Shown piece after piece: positions 11,315 to 23,935 of a stretch of 64,000 nt of DNA (position 1 is its first letter; each line of letters begins with the position of its first letter). Origin of the DNA: Cristatella mucedo. Lineage: Eukaryota > Bryozoa > Phylactolaemata > Cristatellidae. Where the stretch lies: contig WPIO01000203.1 of NCBI GenBank assembly GCA_009760855.2, forward strand, positions 293,996 to 357,995, given 5' to 3'. The notes below the pieces were generated by a model. It searched no databases, had not been told where the DNA came from, and saw only the letters and a program-made list of their open reading frames with translations. The position numbers and the translations under genes were made by a program.

Positions 11315-12259
11315 ACTTGCTAGTTATGGGCTAAACCAGTGTGATTCGCAAATTAGAAAGGCTGACGCTCAAAATTGGCTCTGCCAGCATATCTCCCGTG
11401 TAATCAGCTCAAAATATAGGTGCCATATTCCAAAGCGACCTCTCGTTAGACGACAATATCGGCTCGACAGTCAAATCTGCCTATTTCCAGCTAAATAACA
11501 TTGCTAAAATTCGTTCTTGTTTAGATAAGGATACCACGTCTAAGTTGGTCCATGCATTCGTGACATCACGTCTCGACTCCTCCAACTCACTGCTTGATTG
11601 CCTACCAGCGTGTGCGAACCGGCGATTGCAGCTAGTGCCAAACTCAGCAGCTAGGCTGTCTGTCGTGGGCATCACAGTTGCCACATTACACCACTTCTCG
11701 CCGACCCGCACTGGCAATCAGTCAAGCAACGGATTGAATTCAAGATTTTGTCGCTCACTTTTAGGTGACTTCTTTCTTTGGCTCCTGCCTATCTCTTAGA
11801 TCTACTCCCTCATGAAGCCAAGTATCGTACCGCCCGCTTTTCGGAATCCAACAGTCTAAAAAAACCTCGTATAAACCTCAAATCCTTTGGAGACCGTGCA
11901 TTTAGTTCGTATGCTCCCAAAGCCTGGAACTCCCTCCCAACCTGCGTCAGAACATCCCCTGACCTGACCACATTTAAAAGGAACTTAAAACACACCTATT
12001 TAGGACAGCATTTAGTGGGTCCCTGTGATTCGTCCTTCACGTGCTTATGCGTGCTGACACTGTGCATGCTGCCACTAACCACACTTGTATGCTGACCCTG
12101 TGCATGTCACCCCTAACCATGTTATCCATTTTGATTGTTTTTCAAGCATGATTTTACTTACCATTCAATTGCATTTCCCCTTGCAGCAAATGTAAAGCGC
12201 CTCGAAAGAGATTAAGTTCTCTGAGGGCGCTTTATCAAGTACATTATTACTATTATTAA
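11315..12259 (+). mobile_element. LINE-A copy, 5'-truncated
   Basis: About 0.95 kb matching the LINE-A C-terminal coding region and 3' UTR. It begins at the codons for LLVMGKPSV and includes the region for FSSYAPKAWNSLPTC. It ends with the conserved hairpin and an ATT tail. Frameshifts leave short ORFs at 11545-12095. Confidence 0.85.
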
Positions 12260-12261
12260 AT

Positions 12262-13920
12262 CCAGCGATCGGTGGTGGCAGTAGTCTATAGCCCACGAAG
12301 AACCAATCCCTCTTATGTCTCAGTCTTCTCCGATCTCATTTCTATTCTGTGTGCAATTGAATCGATCTTTCTTCATTATGGGTGACTTCAGAATTCATTT
12401 TGATAACTTATCTGAAGGCTTCTGCACTAAGTTTTGTGCATAGACTGAAGCATTGTCTCTTGTGGCTCATGTACATGCCCAACTCAAATCAAGGGTCACA
12501 CACTCGACCAAATTTTCCCATACAATTGCACTTTGTCATAACCAGTTTTTACCAAATGCTGCTTATCTGACCGCATGCAGATTCATTAAGTCTGCAATGT
12601 GTGCCCATCCTCTCCTCATCTAAAGTCTCCTGTGATTCGCGAAACCTCAAGACCCTTGACATCGACACTGTCCATACGGTAATTACTGCTTTGCGTCTGC
12701 TGCTCAGTCATTTTTCTAACATATCATATTTGGTAGATTGCTACAGCATGACACTAGCTGACTCACTTGACGAGTTTGCCAATTTGACAAAGCACACTGT
12801 GCGCCTCTGCCTAGACGGCCTACTGTTTACCCCAGACATTAAACCAGCTATGCCTTCTAACTAAAAGCTTAAAAAAGCAAACAAAAGATTCGGGCTGAGG
12901 GTCCATTAACAGAAACACAAAGACTATTTTAGTTCGTTCCTATCGATCCTAGCAAAGGCCAATTCTACTTCTACAAAAAAACATTGTTGAATCGCTGATT
13001 CACAATCCAAAAATGCCGATGTCGACGTCAAACCATTTCCTCAGCCGTTCCAAAATTAGCTACTTACCCAATATCCCTGTGATGATCTATCTGACCGCTT
13101 CTCTATATTTTTGTCCTGAAGATATAGATGATCAAGGAGTTTATCCTTACGATAGCACCTCCCCCTGGAATGCTGTCCCTTAATTTCTTGCAGAACCTCA
13201 ATGTCAACACTTAAGGTCCCTAGTGGCTATGAATGTAGTGTCCTGAAGTTTGTATCCCAATCAAAAAAGACAACTTGCCTTTTGCAACCCGATTTCATTG
13301 TCCATCTTCTACGATGCATTGATCTGCTGCTGCTATGTGTAAATAACATCACTAATATTTCCTTCGCCTGAGTTCATGTCCCAACACCTCTCAAAAGGGC
13401 TGTAGTTAGAGAGCTACTCAAGAAAGCAACACTAGACCAAGAGAACTTTAGCAACTACTGCCTACTCTCCCTTCTACCGTTCTTATCGAAGACACTGGAA
13501 CGAGTCGTGGGAAACCAGCTGAACCCTTATATTGAAACTTCGAGCCTTGCTGATAAGTTCGAGACTTGTTTTAGAGCTAATCACTCCACAGTGTCAGCAT
13601 TGCTTTGGTCGGGTCGACAACCCTTACTTAGGAATGTAGACTTGGGTAGAGTATTTCTGCTTGTTTTGCTCAATCTTTAGGCAGCGTTTGATACTATTGG
13701 TCACTGAGTTTTTCTTGATGAATCTAATCTTGCCATGTCTTACTGGCACTGCGTTGCAATGGCTAAGGGTCCCATCTCAGTGGGGGACTTTAGTGTAATA
13801 ATGTGTATCGATAAAGATCATCCAAGGCACCTCTGAAATATGGGCTACCTCAGGGCTCGAGTGCATGGTTTCACTTTTCATGGTTTATACTCTTCCTCTT
13901 GCGGATGTAATTGCCAAGCA
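12262..13920 (+). mobile_element. Old LINE-A copy, 5' part (interrupted)
   Basis: A heavily mutated LINE-A copy that begins in the endonuclease region (remains of VYRPPG, then MGDF..HFDNLSE). It continues through the linker and into the reverse transcriptase up to LPLADVIAKH. It stops at 13920 within GCCAAGCA and resumes at 16081 with AGCACAATCTAGGC, exactly where the intact family sequence continues. The gap holds a LINE-A and a LINE-B in the opposite orientation. Confidence 0.8.
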
Positions 13921-15430
13921 TATAATAATAATGCCCTTAATAAAGCACCTTCAGAGAACTCAATCTCTTTCTTGGCGCTTCACATTTGCTGCAAAGGGAA
14001 ATGCAATTGAATGGTGAGTAATATCATGCTTGATAAACAAACAAAATGAATAACATAGTTAGGGGTGACATGCACAGGGTCAGCATGCAAGTGTGGTTAG
14101 TGGCAGCATGCACAGTGTCAGTACGCATAAGCACATCAAGGACGAATCACAGGGACCCACTAAATGCTGTCCTAAAAAGATTTTGTTAAGTCTTTTTTAA
14201 ATCTGGTCAAGTCAGGGGATGTTCTGAGGCAGGTCGGAGGGAGTTCCAGGCTTTGGGAGCATACGAACTAAATGCACGGTCTCCAAAGGTATAGGGGTTT
14301 GTAGGAGGTATTGGTAAACTGTTGGATTCCGAAAAGCGGGTGGTACGATGCTCGGCCTGATTAGGAAGTATATCTGAGTGATAGGCTGGAGCCAAAAAAT
14401 GAAGTGACTTGAAAGTGAGCGACAAAACCTTGAAGTCCAGCTGTTGCTTGACTGGTAGCCAGTGCAGGTCGGCGAGAAGTGTAGTAATGAGGCTACTGTG
14501 ATGCTCTCAACAGACAAGTCTAGCTGCAGAGTTTCGCACAAGCTGCAATCGCCTGATCGCACATGCTGGTGGGCCAGTAAGAAGTGAGTTGCAGAAGTCG
14601 AGACGGGATGTCACGAATGCATCGACCAACTTGGACCCGGTATTGTCATCTAAACAAGCCCAAATTTTAGCAATGTTATGAAGCTAGAAATAGGCAGATT
14701 TGACTGTGGAGCTGATATGGTCGTCTAACGAGAGGTCACTTTGGAATATGACACCTAGATTTCAAGCTGATTCAACTGGAGATATGCTGGCAAGCCAATT
14801 TTGACCGTCAGCCTTTCCAATTTCAGGATCCCACAGGGTTTGCCCTTATCTAGTAAGTTAGTTTTTATCATAGTTTAGTTCTAGAAAATTTGCTGCCATC
14901 CATGTGCGGATGTCCTCAATACATGCAACAAGGGAGTTGAGAGAATCCGAGGTGCTCTAAGGCTGGGAGGAATCAAACCAAAGGTACAAATGAGTGTCAT
15001 CCACATAGAAGTGAATGCATAGATTGTGCTTGGCAATCACATCAGCAAGAAGGAGAGTATAGAAGTAAAAAGAACCGAACCGATCACGGAGCCTATACGT
15101 ACCCATATTTCAGAGGCACCTCAGATGATTTTTGTTTTTTCACGTCAATACTCTGGAGTCTCTCAGTGAGATAGGACCTGAACCACCACAGAGCAGGGCC
15201 AGTGATGCCCAGGCGAGATGAGCAAAACACTCAGAGACACTCTACCCGTGTCTGCATTCCTAAGCAGGTCGTTGTATATCGTAAGCAATGCTTACTCTGT
15301 GGAGGGATTAGTTTTAAAGCCAGACTGGAATTTACTAGCAAGGTGTGAGGTTTTGATATATGAGTTCAGCTGGTCCGCCTCGACCCGTTCCAGTGTCTTT
15401 GATAGGAATGATAGACGAGAAACTGGGCGG
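13921..15430 (-). mobile_element. LINE-A copy inserted in an older LINE-A
   Basis: A 5'-truncated minus-strand copy. The ATT tail and hairpin lie at the left end, and the coding region reaches back to the reverse transcriptase start ([18 protein letters not shown]). Several frameshifts are visible. Short direct repeats AGCA flank the combined LINE-A plus LINE-B block. Confidence 0.85.
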
Positions 15431-16080
15431 GCACATGTAATGTTTTTCCGTTTGTAACTCCACAAGGCCATCAGGACTGCACGGGTGTTACACAGCAGAG
15501 TTTTATATAGCCAACTCACAGCCTACGCGGCTTTTGGTAGCCAACAGACTTCATCTCAAGCAACAAAGTGAAAATGGGAAGCATAGCAGAGTCATAAGAG
15601 TAGTTAAGGTAGTCAGCAGCACATAAGAAGCAAATTAGGACCCCTTAAAGGAGGAGCCATAGTCGCCAGCAGAAAAGCGATTGTCGTTGCCTAAGAATTA
15701 TGGAAGCGAGTTTCACAGGGGCTGCAGAGCTTAAACTTCTGTGGCAAATGTTACTTAAGCTGAGGAATGGAACACCTAGTTTTTTGTTCATACAGGATCC
15801 AAGGGCACGAAGTGGCTGAAACTCGTCCACCAGTTCAGCAAGGTATGGAGGAGTAAAGCCTAGGGGGGCCTTGTGGGTCAGCATAAGAACTTGGCTCTGC
15901 ATCCGTTGATCAACCGGCAGCCGTCCTAGCTCTTTCAGCAAAGGAGACGCGTGTTCAAAGCTCTGTGACTTGAAAACTAGCCTTGCAGCCATAGTCATAG
16001 CCAGCTGCTGCGGCCCAGTTGCTTTCTTTGGTAGCCCACCTAAAAGGGAAAAACAATAATTAAGCCGAGAAGAACTTAGG
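15431..16080 (-). mobile_element. LINE-B fragment joined to the LINE-A 5' end
   Basis: Minus-strand LINE-B from within the reverse transcriptase C-terminal region (about LDYC..LLGGLPKKA) to its 3' tail. It contains an ORF of 146 codons (15645-16085) with RLVFKSQSFEHASPLLKELG. It sits between the 5' end of the LINE-A at 15430 and the resumed older LINE-A at 16081. Confidence 0.8.
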
Positions 16081-17178
16081 AGCACAATCTAGGCTTACAT
16101 ATCCTTGTGGATGACACTCAGTTGTACCTTCGCTTTCCTTCCTCCTAGCCCTCGAGCATATCGAATTCTCTCAACTCCCTTGCTGCATGTACTGATGACA
16201 GACGCACATGGGATGCACCAAAATTTTCTAAATTGAATGCTGATGAAACCAAATTACTAGTTTGGGCAAACGATATGGTGTTCATAAATTGGAAAGGCTA
16301 GCGCTTTAAATCGTCTCTGCTAGTGTGTCTCCTGTTGAATCTGCACCCAATCTAGGTGTCTCGTTCTAAAGTGACCTTTCATCAGACGACCCCATCAGCT
16401 CCACAATCAAGTCAGCCAACTTTCAGCTACATAACATTACTTTAATTCGGGCGTGTTTAGGCAGACATACCACATCTAAACTGGCCCCAGCATTTGACAT
16501 CCCATCTGGACTTCTGTAATCCACTACTGCTGATCTACCGGCATATGCAATCACGCACTTCCACCTGGTGCAAAATTCTGCAGCTAGGCTTGTTTGTCGT
16601 GAGCATCGCAGTTGCTACATCACACTATTACTCGCCAATCTGTACCGGCTTCCATCCAACCAATGCTTCGACGTCAAGATTTTCTTCCTTACTTTTAGGT
16701 CTCTTCATTAATTTGCTCCAGCCTACCTGTCCGATCTGCTTCTCCACCAGGCTAAGCATCGTGTCACCAGCTATTCGGAATGTAACTGTTTACCTGTATC
16801 GCATACAAACCTCAAATCCGTTGGACACCGTGCCTTCAAGTTCGTATTCTCCCCAAGCCTGAAAATCACTCCTGAGTTCAGTCAATTTATAGAAACTCCC
16901 GGACTTGACCACATTCGAAAGCAATTAATAATGCACCTATTTATGACAGCATTTAGTGGGTCCCTGTGTTTCGTCCTTTTTATGCTAACTCATGATGACA
17001 CTGCATGCTCCCAGTAACCAGACTTGCATGTTGACCCTGCGAATGGCACCTTTAACCACAGTGTTCGTGTTTGTATCGAGCATGCTTCCACTAGCCAACT
17101 GATTGTGTTTCTTATCCAGCCAATTTAAAGTGCCTAGAAAGAGGTTGAGTTCCCTGAGGGCACTTTAGCAACCGCCTT
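16081..17178 (+). mobile_element. Old LINE-A copy, 3' part (resumed)
   Basis: Continuation of the copy that broke off at 13920. It carries the YADD-region codons (now damaged), the C-terminal region (NP.LLIYRHMQSRTS) and the 3' hairpin at about 17130-17170. It has many stops. Confidence 0.8.
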
Positions 17179-18068
17179 TTTATTAAGCAGAGACACATCA
17201 ACTGTCGAGAGTGGTATTTGGAAGTTTGATAAAGAAAGATCAAACGTGGGCAGCTGTCAGTCTTGAGTGGTGGACAGCCATGGCTGTTCTTTTGCAACCC
17301 AGGCCTAATTATCCATATCAGTTTGTGCCAGGGAGTCGCGACATTCAAAACGTTTGGTTAGAATTGTGAATGCCGGTTAGGTACTATTATCGTGTAAACC
17401 TATTAATTTTCTGAAAACCTGAAGAATCTTTCCATATCCGTTAGCCCTAAAGTTAGAATATCGGAGGCTCGTGTACTACCTGGCGATGCTGTGTCGTCAT
17501 GCTTCTGCTGGCTCTATGCTTTGGCTCATCAACAGCTCCTGCGAAGTCTTAAGCAAGGGTCCGATTTACTGGAGTTATTCACTAGCTATATCACGATTTA
17601 CTAGCGTTAGCCCTGATCCAAAACCGTCGAGAAACATGATATCGGCTCTGGATTGAAAAGTGTGGTCATCGACTACTCGTATCACCTATGGAGAAGATAT
17701 CTCTGTGTCACTGCTTCAAGAAATCATTATCAAATTGTGCACTATGCCAGACGAGAGTACCTGCGGCAATGTGGTTGTCTCTATTCAAGTGCTTTAAAAA
17801 TCGCTCTAATAGAATCAATGACCACGAGTTAGTGATGTACATGGTATCCTGACTCGATCAGCAGGATTAAGGAAACAAGTATCATGCTTAGACTGTCATG
17901 CTAAAGCAATCGCACCGGATCTCATGGCCATTGGTTATCAGGAAAGTTGGCTAGTAGCATAGAATGAATCCTGCACAGCTTTGCATGTGCACCACACAGA
18001 TCAAGGCTGACAAGCTTATTTTGTGTTGAACACGAAGCTGACCAGAATATATGCTACTTTAGCAGAGC
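17179..18068. other. Unannotated stretch
   Basis: No gene or repeat recognised. The largest ORF is about 78 codons and overlaps the LINE tail. Confidence 0.5.
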
Positions 18069-18720
18069 CTAAAATGGGGCAAGGTAATTGCAGGTAGTCA
18101 CAGTAGGTTGAAGCAAGCTCCACACGCTCGGCGCATATGATTTGAAGGCTGGATCACTAAAAACGTTCAATTTAGTTCGAGGGACGGCAATATGATTAAT
18201 TGCTAAAGGGAGAGTGGTTGCGAGAGCACCAACGGATGAGGGATTATGTTGGATATGCAGGTTTGGTAAAAGCAAGTTAAACAACCGGACGGCCCTATTA
18301 AGGATATTGAAATTGATTTGATGGTGATTGGAAGCCAGGTAAGCTCATTTAGAAATGGTGGGATGTGGTAGAAGGCCTTTGATGACCGAGCAGACGAGCC
18401 CATAAGTTTTGCATCAGTTTTAGGCGATTGAGGACATTTGGCTAGAATCTTGAATTAAGGGATTAGCACACGCACATGATGTTATTTGGCGGTCGTACTC
18501 CCGCAAAAGCACAACGATTTTGGTGTTGTCATATAAGTGATAACAGGCCGGCTTGAGAGTAGAAGAAATGTGCTCGTCTGACAGAGGAATTTGTGAAACC
18601 GTATCCAGATTACAGGCCGGCATCGAGACAGTGATCGGCACAGAACTGATCTTGAGCATGCTGTCTCACAACTGTCTGTATCAGTGGATTTTTCTATACG
18701 TATAAGTTAAACTTTCATCA
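18069..18720 (-). mobile_element. Diverged L2-like LINE relic (LINE-C)
   Basis: Three short minus-strand ORFs in order resemble the LINE-A C-terminal region: DEHISSTLKPACYHLYDNTK, then FLNELTWLPITIK, then PRTKLNVFSDPAFKSYAPS. The match is much weaker than among LINE-A copies, so this is either another family or a very old copy. Confidence 0.6.
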
Positions 18721-19106
18721 TTAGACTTTAGGATGTCGGCATCTATCTAAGAATGAGTTATGTCGTAGCAAGCTGCCAAAGGTAATAAGTGAGAGGCACA
18801 AAGGGCAAGCATAAAAGGCCGAAGTGTAGGTGAAGCTTGTTGTGATGCCTCTACATCATTTAATTACTTCGTAGAAGAAGATGCTGACGAGAATCATTAG
18901 GTAGTTGCATACAGGTTCGGAAAAAGTTAAGCTAGTCGAAAGATGGCTGACTAATAGAGCTGTCATAGCAAAGTACGGATAAGTTATGTAACGGATGGAT
19001 ATGCTAAATTTCTAGGTGCCAGACGAGGTAGGAGAAAAATATGAGATCTAATCAGGCTTCGGAAGCAGGTAGAGTGGCATTGTGTCTCTAGAATTCTAAT
19101 GTAATT
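18721..19106. other. Unannotated stretch
   Basis: No feature recognised. It may include further decayed LINE sequence upstream (minus strand) of the relic at 18069-18720. Confidence 0.4.
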
Positions 19107-19478
19107 ATGGTAATAATAATGATAATATATACTTCAATCGATATAGCGCCCTCAGAGAACTCAATTCTCTCTCTATGCACTGTTTGTTTGCTGCAAAGAA
19201 AGCATGATCAAAATTATTAGTGGTAGCATACTCAATATACAGCAATAACAATATGGGTAAGGGCGACATGCACAGGTTTAGCATGCAAAAGTGGTTAGTA
19301 GCAGCATGCAACATGTCAAAACCCATAAACGCATAATGGACGAACCACAGGGACCCACCAACTGCTGTGATAAGTAAATGCATTTTTGTTTTTTTTTAAT
19401 GTGGACAAGCCAGGAAATGTCGTGACCAAAGTTGGGAGTAATTAAACGCACGGCTAGAGAGCAATGCACTGGAGGAGC
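19107..19478 (-). mobile_element. LINE-A 3' fragment
   Basis: ATT-type tail, hairpin and 3' UTR of LINE-A on the minus strand, ending in the last coding codons. Diverged from the main copy. Confidence 0.75.
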
Positions 19479-19504
19479 TGTTAAAGGCTCAAATTACGTC
19501 GAAT

Positions 19505-19720
19505 AACCTGTTTGGGTCTTTTTTGACAGAGCTATTGTCAGACAGCAATGGCAGCTTTAGCTTATATCCGAATTGTTTTCCAACTTGATAATTCTGGTGC
19601 AATCCAATTGGGAGAAAGAGAGAGCTGTCAGTGCCGTCTTGTGTAGTGATCAAACTCTATGCCGGTTTTCTCAGCCTTTGGTTCCGATATTGAGCAATCT
19701 ATGCTGCCAGCTGTGGCAGG
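19505..19720 (+). repeat. Dispersed repeat F, copy 1
   Basis: Shares ordered blocks with 25510-25725: GACAG..TTAGTC-like start, GCAGCT..GCTTATATCC, GAGAGAGCTGTCAGTGCCGT and TTTGGTTCC..TTGAGC. Identity of the repeat is unknown. Part of a 119-codon ORF (19573-19932) covers it without recognisable motifs. Confidence 0.45.
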
Positions 19721-20747
19721 CATTAAGTGGCAAGTTACTGTCTGTGACAGTAACTGATTCAGTTGGATGCACAGCAGTCATCTTTGGAGTCTGTGCGTGT
19801 GGTCATTTCGACTTTAAGAACAGTCAGTATACTAAAGCATGGCTCATCTTACAGATGACATTGTCTGCATTATATGAAACTTTGGAGGCCATCCTATCCT
19901 CCGCTGGTACGTACAAAACAGTGATACACTGAGAAGAAAATTATTGTAAGATCAGCTGCAGAAAAAACTGTCAGAGTTCAGAAAGTGTTGATAGGAAAGT
20001 CGAGATCCGAGGCAAAATTTTAAATAGGTGATATTGTTGTCAAGAGACCATGGTTCTAGTTTGGTAGATGGTTAGACATAGTGGGCAAGGTGTTTGCGAT
20101 TGCTGCACCATAGTTTTGCCGTCCTTTATCTCTCTAGTACATGCAAAATGGAACCTATCAGAACGTCCTTTGCTCAGTATCTTACCTTTTAGGCTTTGCT
20201 TATTTAAATACGTCTTGGTCTGTAATGCTCTTATGCTATGGTGAAGTATCGTTTCTCAAAGCGGTAACAGAAATGGTAGGAGAAAAAGACCGAAGCATTA
20301 GGAGCTAGACAGAGACAAGAGAGGGAGACGCAGAAACAGACAGCTTAGAGGACAGAATGGCAGCGAGACGATAGGAAAGGAGGACGTTGAGAGTGAGAGA
20401 GAGATGAGAGAGAGAGAGTGAGAGAGAGATGAGAGAGAGAGGGAGAGAGTGAGAGAGAGATGAGAGAGAGAGGGAGAGAGTGAGAGAATGTTAAAGTTGG
20501 CAAGTGTGGTGGAGAGTAACAGGAGAACTCTAATGATGACATAACAAAGCAATGGTCCCTAGCAGCTGTTGGATGTTTACGGAGCAAGTAGGAACCAATT
20601 AGTGTTGTCCTAGTCGCTATTTAGCGTCAGTTATCTGGCAGAGTTTATCTGCCAAATGAATTGGCAATTCACAGTTTTCAAATGACAGCTGTATTAGATT
20701 CGAAACTATATTACACGTTTTGCTTCCTGCGTAATCGATATACCACC
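19721..20747. other. Unannotated stretch with GA repeat
   Basis: No gene recognised. A purine-rich GAGAGAGATGA-type repeat occupies about 20281-20490 and explains the Ser/Leu-rich minus-strand ORFs. Confidence 0.5.
20281..20490. repeat. GA-rich microsatellite
   Basis: Imperfect GA tract with a repeated unit containing GAGATGAGAGAGAGAG in its right half. Confidence 0.9.
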
Positions 20748-21016
20748 AATAATAATAATAATAATAATGCACTTGATAAAGCGCCTCAGAGAACTCAATC
20801 TCTTTCTAGGCACTTTAAATTTGCTGCAAAGGGAAATGCAATTGAATGGTGAGTAATATCATGCTTGATAAACAAACGAAATGAATAACATGGTTAGGGG
20901 TGACATGCACAGGGTCAGCATGCAAATGGGTTAGTGGCAGCATGCACAGTGTCAGCAAGCATAAGCACATGAAGGACGAATCAGTGACCCACTAAATGCT
21001 GTCCTAAATGGATGCG
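20748..21016 (-). mobile_element. LINE-A 3' fragment
   Basis: Starts with an AAT run (the reverse complement of the ATT tail), then the hairpin and 3' UTR. Truncated within the 3' UTR, where a LINE-B begins. Confidence 0.85.
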
Positions 21017-21017
21017 T

Positions 21018-21690
21018 TAACTTAACCAGCTTCTCAGTTCTGTCTCGGCTAAATTATTGTAGTTCTCTTTTGGCTGGGATACAGAAAGAATTAGGCCACT
21101 GCAGATGGCTATGAAATGGCTGCAAGGCTAGTTTGCAGATCCCAGAGTTTGAACGACTAGTCTTCTTTGCTAAAAGAGCTATGATGATTGCTGCTTAATC
21201 AAGGAAAACAGAGCAAAGTTTTTAGGCTGACCCACTGCCCACAACGGCTTGGCTCCTTCATAGTTCTCTAAACTGCTTCACAAGTTTTAACCCGTCGTTC
21301 CCTCAGTCTTGTGTGGACAATGAATTAGTTTTTTCATTATTCCACTTAAACCGTTGGCAATAGAAGCTTCAGCTATGCAAGTATTAGACAGTGGAATTCG
21401 GTTCCATGGTTCTTGCACCGTGACAACCGATCTCGTGGTGCCGACTGCAGGAAACACTTTCCATCGGTCTTCAGCTGCTATCTCCATGCTACTCACTACC
21501 TCAACTGCTCTGCTGATTCTGCTATTCTTCCCATTATTTCTTTGCTGCGTGAGATGAAGTCTGTTGGGTACCGATTGCATACCAAAAGCTGCTAGGCCTT
21601 GAGAAGGCTGTACAAAACCCTCCCGACTAAAACCACCTGCATTGTCTTTGTCGCATTGTGGAGTTACAGACCGAGATACGTTGCATTTCA
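21018..21690 (+). mobile_element. LINE-B 3' copy, degraded
   Basis: Begins at the LINE-B codons for LTSSLVLSRLDYC (now NLTSFSVLSRLNYC-like) and runs to the 3' tail GAGTTACAGACCGAGATACG. Frameshifted throughout. The sites for NSLPQF and the ATHYLNC region are recognisable. Confidence 0.75.
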
Positions 21691-21864
21691 TCAGCGATGA
21701 TGCACACTCGCAAATGCACGCCGTCTTGTTCTTCTGTCAATGCTGGTAACAGCCGTATTGGATGGGTTCTCAGATGTGAGATTTCTGTGCACAGCTGGCC
21801 CCAGCTTGAGAGGGCTTGAGTCTGGCTTGTTTGCATGAGCTGTCTGCATACGAGCTGTGACTAG

Positions 21865-22140
21865 CTAAAAATAATAAGAATAACAATGCGATAGATTATA
21901 GTACCCTCAGAGGACTCAATCTCTTTCATGGCGATTAATTTTTGCAACAAAGGGGCGTGGTCGGAGGGTGTTTAGTGGAATGCTATATTAGCAACAGGAG
22001 TAACGTGGTTAGGGCAGACATGCACAGAGTCAGCATGCAAGTTTGGTTAGAGGCAGCATGCACACTATACACACATAATCACATACAGGACATATCCCAC
22101 GGACCCTCTAAATACTGTGATAAGTAGATGCACTTTTATC
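21865..22140 (-). mobile_element. LINE-A 3' fragment, interrupted by SINE-A
   Basis: Tail, hairpin and 3' UTR on the minus strand. It breaks at 22140 at the TTTTA-rich stretch just before the last coding codons and resumes at about 22295 after a SINE-A. Confidence 0.8.
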
Positions 22141-22292
22141 GAGCCGGTTTGGTCTAGTGGTTAAGTAGCTCGCCCCGACTGACAGAGGTCGTGGGCTCGA
22201 GCCCCGAGGCATATATGGAGCGCCGTAATAGAGATCAAGTTCTCTTGGGGCTCAATATTAATGAATTATATTTATATTTTTATTTATTTATT
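22141..22292 (+). mobile_element. SINE-A, best plus-strand copy
   Basis: tRNA-derived head GAGCCGGTTTGGTCTAGTGG (A box), then GTGGGCTCGAGCCCCGAGG (B box). A body follows with an AGAGATCAAGTTCTCTTGGG stem-loop like that of LINE-A, and the tail is AT-rich (TATTTATTTATTTA). Length is about 150 bp. It lies inside a LINE-A fragment. The target-site duplication cannot be separated from the T-rich tail. Confidence 0.8.
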
Positions 22293-22384
22293 TAGGTTCT
22301 TGTAAATGTGGACAAGTCAGGAGATGTCGTGACAAAAGTCGGAAGTGAGTTCCAGGCTTTCGGAGCATACGAACTAAAGGCATC
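22293..22384 (-). mobile_element. LINE-A fragment resumed after SINE-A
   Basis: Continues the interrupted copy: the LINE-A C-terminal codons (TSPDLTTFKRNL region) are followed by the FSSYAP region, then truncated. Confidence 0.75.
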
Positions 22385-22499
22385 ATTTCAAAACAGGCGT
22401 CTGGCCTTTTTTCACAATTAAGATCAGTCGGAATCCACTCATCCATTTCGATCCTCCCGAGCTGCTATTTGTGCTGGCAACCTTGCGGGCAGTATGTTT

Positions 22500-23458
22500 T
22501 GTGTTTACTAACTTACTGGTTATGGGCAAACCCAGTTTGGTTCACAAATTGGAAAGGCTGATGCTCAGAATTGGCTCTGCCAGCATATCTCCAGTTGAAT
22601 CAGCTCCAAATGTAAGTGTTTTGTTTCAAAGCGAACTCTCGTTTCACGACCATATCAGCTCTACAGTCAAATCTGACTATTTTCAGCTTCAAAACATTTC
22701 TAAAATTCGGGCTTGCTTAGATAAGGATACCACGTCTAAGTTGGTCCGTGCATTCGTGACCTCCCGTCTCGACTTCTGCAATTCACCGCTTCCTGGCCTA
22801 CCGGCATGTGAGATCAGGCGATTGCAGCTGGTGCAAAACTCCGCAGCTAGGCTTGTCTGTAGTGAGCATCGCAGTTGCATCATTACTTCTCGCCGACCTG
22901 CACTGGCTAACAGTCAAACAACGGATTGACTTCAAGGTTTTGTCGCTCACTTTTAGGTCCCTTCATTCTTTGGCTCCAGCCTATCTCTCGGATATACTCC
23001 CCGTCAGGCCAAGCATTGTACCACCCGCTTTTCGGAAAACAACAGTCTGGAAATACCTCGTACAAACCTCAAATCCTTTGGAGACCGTGCATTTAGTTCG
23101 TATGCTCCCAAAGCCTGGAACTCCCTCTCGACCTGCGTCAGAACATCCCTTGACCTGACCACATTAAAAAAGAACTTAAAAACACACTATTTAGGACAGC
23201 ATTTAGTGGGTCCCTGTGATTCGTCCTTGCTGTGCTTATGCGTGCTGACCCTTTGCATGCTGCCACTAACCACACTTGCATGCTGACCCTGTGCTTGTCA
23301 CCCCTAACCATGTTAGTCATGTTGTTTATCAGGTATGATTTTATTCACTATTTAATTGCATTTCCCTTTGCAGCAAATGTAAAGCGCCTAGAGAGGGATT
23401 AAGTCGTCTGAAGGTGCTTTATCTAGTGTCTTATTATGAGTATTAATGTTATTATTAG
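22500..23458 (+). mobile_element. LINE-A copy, 5'-truncated
   Basis: Begins at the codons for LLVMGKPS. An ORF of 152 codons (22471-22929) keeps HDHISSTVKSDYFQLQNISK and VRAFVTSRLDFCNS, then a frameshift leads to the FSSYAPKAWN region. Ends with hairpin and ATT-rich tail. Confidence 0.88.
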
Positions 23459-23769
23459 AAGACTAGCCATCATATTTCCTGACCCTACATACTCTAGACT
23501 AAAGCTAAAAATGCACAATTCTTTCCCAGTATTTCAGTAGCTTCATGTATGAGTCCTATTCGAGCTTTTGCATGCTGACTCTATGCATTTTGGTACTAAT
23601 TCTGTTGACATTCTTAGTTATTTCATTTGACTCCTTCCTTTTCCCCGCTCTGCAAGATTGGATGGTGACCAGGCAGTAGCAGCAGAAGTTACGAGGGACG
23701 CCCGAACGCAGTGGGTACCAAGTCCCAGTTGGACTTGCTGTCTGCTGCATGAATACAGATCAGGCATAC

Positions 23770-23935
23770 GAATAGGTTCGCAGCCAGCGTCAAGGTGCTC
23801 TTACTTTATTGCCTAGGTCGTGTGTTCGAGGCAAGCAGCAAGAAATCGCTTCTAGCCTACTGAAACTGGCACCGATAGCCATTCAAGCAGACCTGCTGCT
23901 ACATAAAATGAAGCTGTTTGATTAGGCTTCAACTT
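23770..23935 (+). mobile_element. SINE-B, degraded copy
   Basis: GGTCGTGTGTTCGAGGC corresponds to the B box. GATAGCCATTCAAGC and TGCTACATAAAATGAAGCTG correspond to the SINE-B end. The head is poorly preserved. Confidence 0.5.

Noticed and set aside
22141-22220. A functional tRNA gene
   Set aside because: A-box and B-box sequences are present, but the arms do not fold into a full cloverleaf and the same head recurs in front of a conserved SINE body and tail.
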